Translations under genes and position numbers: made by a program
Notes under the pieces: generated by a model
The model's database searches: none
What the model was told of the DNA's origin: nothing
What the model saw: only the letters and a program-made list of their open reading frames with translations
Shown: piece by piece, positions 6,551-11,289 of the stretch
Layout of the letters: each line of letters opens with the position of its first letter
Position numbering within the stretch: position 1 is the stretch's first letter
From: DAIDHZ01 sp965370365
Lineage (GTDB): Bacteria; Chlamydiota; Chlamydiia; Chlamydiales; SM23-39
DNA: 14,626 nt
Assembly (NCBI GenBank): GCA_965370365.1
Contig: CBDUSP010000040.1
Coordinates: 1-14,626, forward strand
Direction of reading: 5' to 3'

Positions 6551-6580
6551 ATGAAACACCAAAATAGAGGTGTTTGTCAA
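6551..6580 (-). promoter_or_regulatory. Candidate htpG promoter with dyad in the spacer
   Basis: On the minus strand a perfect TTGACA (6575-6580) is followed after 18 bases by TTTCAT (6551-6556). The start would fall about 22 bases before the htpG ATG. The spacer holds a 7-bp inverted repeat, AAACACC (6554-6560) and GGTGTTT (6569-6575), touching both boxes. This is a plausible operator. The -10 box is mediocre. Confidence 0.45.
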
Positions 6581-6616
6581 GAGAAAGACCCTATGCAAAA
6601 CTCTCCGCTAAAAATG

Positions 6617-6860
6617 AACAGGATACGCTTCGCTACAGGATCGGGCTCAAAGGCAGGATACGCGCTTCGCGCTTGCAGGATAGCTCCCGAACGGAAACAG
6701 ACTCGGGAAGCAAACTCTCAGTTTGAAAATGAACAAGATCTTGTTCATTTTCTTCCAAAGGGTTTACTTTCCAAGCCTGTATCTTCTCGAGCACTATCCT
6801 GTAAGCGCGAAGCGCGTATCCTGCCTTTGAGCCCGATCCTGCAGCGAAGCGTATCCTGTT
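6617..6860. repeat. 244-bp imperfect palindrome between epmA and htpG
   Basis: The outer arms, 6617-6683 and 6794-6860, are 67 bp each and are reverse complements with two mismatches. The centre, 6725-6752, is a perfect 28-bp palindrome around AAGATCTT in the same register. The parts between are also related at roughly 60 percent. Each arm contains four CAGGAT units, some followed by ACGC-TTCGC hairpin cores, and one more unit lies at 6896-6905 just behind the epmA stop. Both strands can be read through as similar open frames, which is a by-product of the symmetry and not a protein. It may act as a terminator for efp-epmA or as a repeat element; its ends differ from the 167-bp family. Confidence 0.88.
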
Positions 6861-6906
6861 AAATTTTCCCCAAGACTCTTGTCTTGTAAGCGTTTGCATA
6901 TCCTGT

Positions 6907-7830
6907 TTAGGACACTCCAGACTTGGAGGTCCAGGTGGAGGGGAGTACTTGGCTCAAGGTCTCCACTTTGTGGCGGAGCATGAGTGCTCTGTCAAAACCA
7001 ACGGACACGCCGCAGCAGTCAGGGAATCCGTGTTCTAAGGCGGTTAGGAACTCCTCATCGAAAGCATACGTCTCTTGTCCGCGCTTTTGACGCGCTGCAT
7101 TTTCAGACAAAAAGCGGTCTCTGAGCTCGCTTGGATCAGAGAGCTCATGATACCCATTTGCAAGCTCAACACCTTGATGGTAGATCTCAAAGCGTTTAGC
7201 GACAAGTTCCCCTTGCTGCTTGACGACACAAGCAAGGGCCGCTTCATCCGGGGGATAGTCGGTGAGAACCGTCAAATCTCCCTTCCCAAGGAAAGGCTCG
7301 ATTTTATGGGATAGAATGTAGTGAAGGCTTTCTTTACGAGACCAGCTTTTTTCAGGAATGAGGTTTTCGAGAGAATCCTTTTTGTAGTCAATGCCGGCAT
7401 ATTGCTCAAAAGCTTCTTTGTAGCTAAGCACTTTCATGGGAAGGTGGCCGAGGAAGAGAGAGAGAAATGCGCAGGTTTCTCGGATCATTTCCTCAAAGGA
7501 AATGCCAACCCGATACCACTCAGCCATCGTAAACTCTGGGTTGTGAAGCCTTCCCATCTCACCTTTTCGAAAAACATGCCCCAAAAAATAGATGTCTCCA
7601 ATGCCAGAAGCAAGGAGCTTTTTCATTGAATATTCAGGAGAGGTGTGAAGAAATCTCTCCTCGGTATTTGAGACAAAAGCGGAAATAACATCGATATGCA
7701 TGTCAATCGGCGCTTTTTTAATAAGAGCGCCGCAGTCGACCTCTAGAACGTCTCTCTCATAGAAGAACTCACGTGCTGAGCGCAGCATGAAGGCGCGGTC
7801 TTTAAGGCGGTTAAGATGCTCTGGAGACAT
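6907..7830 (-). CDS. epmA: EF-P--(R)-beta-lysine ligase EpmA (GenX/PoxA, 307 aa)
   Basis: A truncated class II lysyl-tRNA synthetase paralog that attaches lysine or beta-lysine to a lysine of elongation factor P. It lacks the anticodon-binding domain and starts directly with the catalytic core. TSPEY lies at 63-67, motif 2 has FRKGEMGRLHNPEFTMAEWY from residue 87, and RFEIYHQGVELANGYHEL (about 213-230) is followed by motif 3, GFDRALML, near 278-285. E. coli EpmA (325 aa) aligns throughout. I chose ATG 7830, since the homology to EpmA starts there; an in-frame TTG at 7878 is possible. The start lies inside the end of efp (20 bases overlap) without a clear binding site, so coupled translation with its own substrate gene is likely. 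The partner mutase EpmB is not in the window. Confidence 0.9.
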   Translation of the reverse strand: MSPEHLNRLKDRAFMLRSAREFFYERDVLEVDCGALIKKAPIDMHIDVISAFVSNTEERFLHTSPEYSMKKLLASGIGDIYFLGHVFRKGEMGRLHNPEFTMAEWYRVGISFEEMIRETCAFLSLFLGHLPMKVLSYKEAFEQYAGIDYKKDSLENLIPEKSWSRKESLHYILSHKIEPFLGKGDLTVLTDYPPDEAALACVVKQQGELVAKRFEIYHQGVELANGYHELSDPSELRDRFLSENAARQKRGQETYAFDEEFLTALEHGFPDCCGVSVGFDRALMLRHKVETLSQVLPSTWTSKSGVS

Positions 7831-8377
7831 ATTCACAAGTGCGGGTATCCACTTTAATTTTTTCCCCTTCCTCAACAAAAATCGGGATCTGAACTTTAGC
7901 GCCTGTTTCTGTTACTGCAGGCTTAAGAACTCTGCCAGAAGAATCCCCACGAACCCCAGGGGCGGCTTCTGTAACAACCATTTCCATAAATGTTGGAGGG
8001 GTAATGTCAACGACAGTGCCTTTGTAAAAAACGACTTCGAAGAGAACCTCTTCCATAAGCCACTGCTCTTTACTCCCGAGAATGTCATTTGAAATGGTAA
8101 TTTGATCGAACGTTTTTTCGTCCATAAAGACGGCGCCATCAGACTCCTTATAGACAAAACTCATCTGATTTTCTTCGACATCAGCAAGTGCTAGCTTGTC
8201 GCCAGATTTATAGGTTTTTTCGATGACTCTTCCGCTAATGATATTTCGCATCTTAACGCGGTTAAAAGCTTGCCCTTTTCCTGGTTTTACAAACTCATTT
8301 GTGAGAATGAGATACGGTTCTTTTTCCAGTTCTATTTTCATTCCGACGCGGAGATCGTTTGTTTGTACAGATGCCAT
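7811..8377 (-). CDS. efp: Elongation factor P (188 aa)
   Basis: EF-P binds between the ribosomal P and E sites and relieves stalling at consecutive prolines. The sequence is collinear with E. coli EF-P and has the same length, 188 aa. The tip of domain I reads EFVKPGKGQAF, and its Lys 34 is the residue that EpmA modifies in E. coli. The C-terminal domain carries the signature KVQIPIFVEEGEKIKVDTRT and ends GEYVSR-like (CEYVSRAS). The start ATG 8377 has AAGGAAGG a few bases upstream. An in-frame ATG ten codons earlier would lie inside the palindromic repeat and is unlikely. The gene is followed by, and overlaps, epmA, so the substrate and its modifying enzyme are made from one message. Confidence 0.96.
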   Translation of the reverse strand: MASVQTNDLRVGMKIELEKEPYLILTNEFVKPGKGQAFNRVKMRNIISGRVIEKTYKSGDKLALADVEENQMSFVYKESDGAVFMDEKTFDQITISNDILGSKEQWLMEEVLFEVVFYKGTVVDITPPTFMEMVVTEAAPGVRGDSSGRVLKPAVTETGAKVQIPIFVEEGEKIKVDTRTCEYVSRAS

Positions 8378-8389
8378 AAAAGTCCTTCC

Positions 8390-8558
8390 TTCGGAGCCAC
8401 TGATCAATTCATTTACCGAATCTTTCCGCGCTTTTTGACGGCTTTTGATTTTTTCGAACTCACTAACTTACAAAAGTTTAGATTCGTTCGAAAAAATCAA
8501 AATCTGCCCTAAAAACCATCGAAAATCTTCGGTAAAGCAATTAATCAGTGTCTCCTTT
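8390..8558. repeat. Palindromic MITE-like repeat, family B, copy 3 (169 bp)
   Basis: The left end GGAGCCACTGATCAATT (8393-8409) mirrors the right end, whose reverse complement is GGAGACACTGATTAATT (8539-8555). Arms of about 65 bp continue through TTTACCGAA and TTTTGATTTTTTCGAAC, around a centre of some 30 bp. The ends (GGAnnCACTGAnnAA) are the same as in copies 1 and 2, but the interior is different, so this is a second subfamily. It occupies nearly all the space between the divergent efp and amn genes and starts 16 bases before the efp ATG. Confidence 0.82.
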
Positions 8559-8570
8559 CTAGGAGAGATT

Positions 8571-8591
8571 ATGAAAAAGGGGGAGGTTTAA
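8571..8591 (+). CDS. Possible six-codon leader peptide before amn
   Basis: An ATG with a well-spaced AGGAG (8561-8565) opens a frame reading MKKGEV and then TAA. The binding site is better than that of amn itself, whose ATG is 28 bases after this stop. It could couple or control amn translation, or could be chance. A one-base shift does not join it to amn, because a TAA at 8608-8610 blocks that frame. Confidence 0.25.
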   Translation: MKKGEV

Positions 8592-8619
8592 AAGCAACCT
8601 TTGTATATAAGTGAAGGCT

Positions 8620-9441
8620 ATGGAGCGAAATCCCCAAGAAGCAGAGATTGCCCGTCAGACGCTAGAGCGCTACTCGGGATCAAGTGTTGAAGATTTTCGG
8701 TCGAACCTTATTTTGACGAACTTCCCAAAGTATGTTGAGTATTTTGCCAAAACGCGCGACGTCTCGATTCACGAGGGTTCCATGTTCAAAGTAGCTCATT
8801 CGGTAAAAGAGGATGTGAGTATTCTCGACTTTAAAATTGGATCTCCGGCAGCAGCTCTCGTTGTTGATATTTGCTCGTTTCTGCCGATTCGCGCGGGTAT
8901 CTTGCTTGGCATGTGCGGAGGTCTTCGCAGGCGCTATCGAATCGGTGAATACCTCGTTCCTGTGGCGTCGATTCGTGGGGAGGGGACTTCAGACTCGTAT
9001 TTCCCCCTCGAAGTGCCAGCCCTTGCAAACTTTTTGATGCAGCGGGCAGCAACAGAGCTTCTCGATCGAGAAAAGGCTCCCTATCACATCGGGATTACCT
9101 TTACGACGAACACCCGTTTTTGGGAGTTTAATGAGGATTTTAAAACGCGTCTTAAAAATACAAAGGCGCAAGGGATCGAGATGGAGTGCGCAACGCTCTT
9201 TGCGGCAAGCTATAAACGAAAGTTTACACTCGGCGCGCTTCTTTTAATCTCGGATTTGCCCCTGAACCACGATGGGGTGAAAACAAAAGAGGGGTCCCGT
9301 CTCATCTTTGATCGCTTCACAGAGGATCATGTCGAAAAGGGGATTAAAATTTTGAAAGGGGCCCGCGTCATGCAATCGAAGAAGGTCAAAGGCGCCTACC
9401 ACCGCAATCTGAACGACCCGCAACCCTCTCATTCTGAGTAG
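8620..9441 (+). CDS. amn: AMP nucleosidase, catalytic-domain form (273 aa)
   Basis: A member of the nucleoside phosphorylase superfamily that resembles the C-terminal half of AMP nucleosidase, which splits AMP into adenine and ribose 5-phosphate. RYSGSSVEDFRSNLILTNFP near residues 17-36 corresponds to the YTGT-EHFQ...LFTN region of E. coli Amn. GILLGMCGGLRRRYRIGEY (about 93-111) is the glycine-rich substrate loop. GIEMECATLFAA (about 185-196) holds the Glu-Met-Glu motif, and LISDLP (from about 209) gives the catalytic Asp. At 273 aa it lacks the roughly 200-residue N-terminal regulatory domain of E. coli Amn (484 aa). A GTG at 8611 in frame is an alternative start; neither has a good binding site. 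From memory, efp next to amn is also found in Chlamydia. The exact substrate is not proven. Confidence 0.85.
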   Translation: MERNPQEAEIARQTLERYSGSSVEDFRSNLILTNFPKYVEYFAKTRDVSIHEGSMFKVAHSVKEDVSILDFKIGSPAAALVVDICSFLPIRAGILLGMCGGLRRRYRIGEYLVPVASIRGEGTSDSYFPLEVPALANFLMQRAATELLDREKAPYHIGITFTTNTRFWEFNEDFKTRLKNTKAQGIEMECATLFAASYKRKFTLGALLLISDLPLNHDGVKTKEGSRLIFDRFTEDHVEKGIKILKGARVMQSKKVKGAYHRNLNDPQPSHSE

Positions 9442-9590
9442 GTTAGTGTTTTCACATAGATGTCACTGAAGAAGACCTAGACTTTTTTGATTTCTAAGAT
9501 TTAATAACAGTTGTGTATGAAATAGTTTTTTTATTGGCGTGAATAAATTTTATTTGTTATAATATTCATATATTAATAACGGGTTTAATT
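9442..9590. other. Intergenic region behind amn with promoter of next gene
   Basis: AT-rich, with no open frame or clear terminator for amn. Its right half carries the promoter module that is shared with the gene at 10409. Confidence 0.4.
9534..9563 (+). promoter_or_regulatory. Promoter P1, twin of P2
   Basis: TTGGCG (9534-9539) is followed after 18 bases by a perfect TATAAT (9558-9563). The surrounding block from ATAGTTTTTT through TTTGTTATAAT is nearly the same as that at 10335-10375. This identity across the spacer makes it much more credible than the boxes alone. Confidence 0.65.
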
Positions 9591-10262
9591 ATGTTCTCTT
9601 CAGCTTCTTTTTGTCCCTCCTCTTGCCCGAGCTGGGCTTTCCCTTTGCTGTGCAGAAATCCCGAACAACTGGAATTAGTAATGTCTTTCAGGGGCTTGTT
9701 GAGAGACGGGGAAGGGGCCTCAAGCTTGGAAGGGAGAAACGTTCAACAAATTACAGCAAGGCGTTCTTTTGAGGGGGCATCCTCACAAGAAAACGTTCCT
9801 CCTCTGGAACTACAAGAGATTGAAAAAGATTCAGATGATGAATCTGAGATAGGACTTCTCTGTTTGAATAAACAAACTCAAACAGAGGGGATGGGAAATA
9901 TCTGTAGAAGGATAGAAGTGACCCGTTGGCGGGTAAGGGGGCTCAATCAAAACATTGAGGAAGGAAGTCTTGCAAGTGGGCATCTAGGCAACGAGATAGA
10001 TGAAATAAATAAAGAAGTAAATAAGGCCTTAGCAGAGACTTTTCCTAAAGAAGGAGCGGAGAGTCGAGGCATTTCTCCTTCCACAAGCGTCGCTGCGGTA
10101 GCTCCTTTCAAGGCAATGGCGGAGCCAGCAAAATGCCATTCAGGCACATTCGATCCAGAGGCTTTAGAAGCTGCTTGGAGAACGTCCGATGATCAAAGGC
10201 ATAATGAGACGAAAAGTCTCCTTAAGGCCAAGAACTCAGTAAAAAAGAATCCAAAAAAGTGA
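9591..10262 (+). CDS. Protein of unknown function (223 aa)
   Basis: I do not recognise this protein. It is soluble, without a transmembrane helix. The N-terminus is rich in Ser and Cys (Cys 8, 12, 21). EGASS occurs twice (41-45 and 61-65). An acidic patch EKDSDDESE lies at 78-86. A helical, charged stretch at about 133-150 (GNEIDEINKEVNKALAETF) could form a short coiled coil, and the end is basic (KNSVKKNPKK). The chosen ATG has only a weak binding site. An in-frame ATG at 9681 (MSFRGLL) is an alternative giving 193 aa. A strong TATAAT promoter lies in front. Low complexity, a Ser-rich N-terminus and lineage restriction would fit a secreted effector, but this is speculation. Confidence 0.6.
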   Translation: MFSSASFCPSSCPSWAFPLLCRNPEQLELVMSFRGLLRDGEGASSLEGRNVQQITARRSFEGASSQENVPPLELQEIEKDSDDESEIGLLCLNKQTQTEGMGNICRRIEVTRWRVRGLNQNIEEGSLASGHLGNEIDEINKEVNKALAETFPKEGAESRGISPSTSVAAVAPFKAMAEPAKCHSGTFDPEALEAAWRTSDDQRHNETKSLLKAKNSVKKNPKK

Positions 10263-10318
10263 CCGAGCCCGAGTTTGCAGACAGTTTTTTAACCGATTGA
10301 GTGTAAGGTGGTTATGTG

Positions 10319-10343
10319 ATGCTGTAATAAAGCATAGTTTTTT
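10319..10343 (+). terminator. Weak terminator behind the 9591-10262 gene
   Basis: ATGCT (10319-10323) and AGCAT (10331-10335) form a 5-bp stem with a 7-base loop, followed by AG and six T. The T run is also part of the promoter module of the next gene. The short stem makes this uncertain. Confidence 0.3.
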
Positions 10344-10345
10344 AA

Positions 10346-10375
10346 TTGATATAAATACAAATTGTTTGTTATAAT
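10346..10375 (+). promoter_or_regulatory. Promoter P2 of the 10409 gene, twin of P1
   Basis: TTGATA (10346-10351) and TATAAT (10370-10375) are separated by 18 bases. The upstream ATAGTTTTTTAATTG and the spacer end TTTGT match the P1 module at 9522-9563 closely. Confidence 0.7.
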
Positions 10376-10408
10376 TGTAATAAGCTAATAAAAACAAAGA
10401 GGATTATT

Positions 10409-10831
10409 ATGACTAGTTATATTACAAAAGAATCGGTTAGTAGTACTATGAGTGCTATAGGTACTAGAGCAGGCGCCTTCTATGACAAGACGATCGCCCC
10501 GAATAAGACGCGGGTCGCAGTAGTTGCAGCAGTAGCAGCTGTAACTCTTGTTGGAGTTGCTGCGTATCTCCGATCAGGAAAAAAAGAAACACCTGTTTCA
10601 AAGCCTGAAGCACTTGTTTTAAAGACTGAAGCATCTGTTTCAAAGACTGAAGAAGCACCTGTAGTACAAGCACCTGTAGTATCTGCATCGGTTGTTGCTT
10701 CAAAAGGACCATCCCAGCAACAAATTAATGATGCAAATCAGGTCATTGCTGCTCAGAAGAAAAAGGGAAAGACTGACACGAAGACAATGAGAGCTGCGCA
10801 AGAAGTACTGAGAGTTGCGCAACAGCAATAA
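10409..10831 (+). CDS. Single-pass membrane protein of unknown function with repeat region (140 aa)
   Basis: I do not recognise this protein. The ATG has AGAGGA at 10398-10403, a strong binding site with a five-base gap. Residues 1-34 are polar and Ser/Thr-rich. A transmembrane segment (about 35-54, Ala/Val-rich) is followed by Arg and Lys. Next comes a repeat zone (about 62-92) of units such as PVSKPEA, LVLKTEA, SVSKTEEA, PVVQA and PVVSA, and then a Gln/Lys-rich, probably helical tail (103-140). The repeat zone is a tandem DNA repeat and may vary in length between strains. By the positive-inside rule the C-terminal part after RSGKK could be cytoplasmic. It shares its promoter type with the gene at 9591 and ends before a hairpin terminator made from an rpsJ fragment. 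Confidence 0.68.
   Translation: MTSYITKESVSSTMSAIGTRAGAFYDKTIAPNKTRVAVVAAVAAVTLVGVAAYLRSGKKETPVSKPEALVLKTEASVSKTEEAPVVQAPVVSASVVASKGPSQQQINDANQVIAAQKKKGKTDTKTMRAAQEVLRVAQQQ
10591..10686 (+). repeat. Tandem repeat inside the 10409-10831 gene
   Basis: Units of 21, 21 and 24 bases (10591-10611, 10612-10632, 10633-10656) share the pattern AnnTGTTTnAAAGnCTGAAGC. Two 15-base units starting ACCTGTAGTA (10657-10671, 10672-10686) follow. All lengths are multiples of three, so unit gain or loss keeps the frame. Confidence 0.8.
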
Positions 10832-10879
10832 TCCCTAGAAAGATCTCGATTCATCGAGTTCTCTCTTAAGTAGAATACG

Positions 10880-10937
10880 AATGCCAGATGCGGTTGAAAG
10901 CAATTTTAGCTTGTCGATCGTATCTGGCATTTTTGTT
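10880..10937 (+). terminator. Terminator of the 10409 gene
   Basis: AATGCCAGAT (10880-10889) pairs perfectly with ATCTGGCATT (10922-10931). A smaller hairpin, AAGC and GCTT, lies inside the long loop. The T-rich tail TTTTTGTTT follows on the plus strand only, so it would stop plus-strand transcription before the convergent rpsJ. The hairpin is made from the rpsJ-like fragment. Confidence 0.5.
10883..10930 (-). pseudogene. Duplicated fragment of the rpsJ 3' end
   Basis: Read on the minus strand, 10927-10883 encodes PDTIDKLKLLSTASG. The real rpsJ encodes PDTIDKLKVLPIAAG at 11019-10975. That is 11 of 15 residues and 33 of 45 bases by my count, without gaps. The fragment lies 92 bp from its source, just behind the rpsJ stop codon. 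An ATG directly in front (10930-10928) opens a frame of about 31 codons that ends DESRSF. No binding site is evident, so it is treated as a remnant. Confidence 0.8.
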
Positions 10938-10947
10938 TAAACGCCTC

Positions 10948-11283
10948 TTAAGCCGCTTTAATCTTGATGTCTACGCCAGCTGCGATCGGCAATACTTTAA
11001 GCTTGTCAATCGTGTCAGGTGTCGGATCAAGAAGATCAAGCACGCGGACATGCGTTCTCATCTCAAACTGCTCCCGAGACTTTCGATCCACGTGCGGAGA
11101 GCGAAGAACGGTGTAAATCTCACGCCTTGTCGGTAGCGGGATTGGCCCCACTACACGGGCGCCTGTGCGCTTCGCCGTCTCGACAATGTCGAGGACTGAT
11201 CGGTCGAGCATCCGCTGGTCAAACGCCTTTAGGCGAATGCGGATTCTCTTTCTAGATGCTGGTGCTTTTTTTGGTGTTGCCAT
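10948..11283 (-). CDS. rpsJ: 30S ribosomal protein S10 (111 aa)
   Basis: S10 belongs to the head of the small ribosomal subunit and also takes part in antitermination as NusE. The sequence shows the family pattern: RIRIRLKAFDQRMLD near the N-terminus, the loop signature VVGPIPLPTRREIYTVLRSPHVDRKSREQFE in pieces at 44-73, and RVLDLLDPTPDTIDKL at 80-95. The length is slightly above the usual 102-105 aa because of an N-terminal extension rich in Lys and Pro. It follows fusA after only six bases, with a weak AAGAAG binding site formed by the end of fusA. Its place behind fusA rather than at the head of the S10 operon is the arrangement known in Chlamydiota. A fragment of its 3' end is repeated just downstream. 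Confidence 0.97.
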   Translation of the reverse strand: MATPKKAPASRKRIRIRLKAFDQRMLDRSVLDIVETAKRTGARVVGPIPLPTRREIYTVLRSPHVDRKSREQFEMRTHVRVLDLLDPTPDTIDKLKVLPIAAGVDIKIKAA

Positions 11284-11289
11284 AATTGC

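Noticed and set aside
6523..6616. CIRCE heat-shock operator upstream of htpG
   Set aside because: No TTAGCACTC-N9-GAGTGCTAA or near match is present.
6551..6899. Open frames on both strands (plus 6551-6862, minus 6633-6899) encoding similar peptides with RIRFA-GSGSKAGYALRA
   Set aside because: The likeness of the two peptides follows from the DNA palindrome; neither has a binding site or a family pattern.
8223..8512. Plus-strand frames overlapping the efp start that share a peptide with a frame at 14080-14484
   Set aside because: The shared peptide ending FTESFRAF is only the translated left arm of repeat copies 3 and 4.
9442..9480. Remnant of the palindromic repeat behind amn (GTCACTGAAGAA)
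   Set aside because: Only about eight bases agree with the repeat end and no arm follows.
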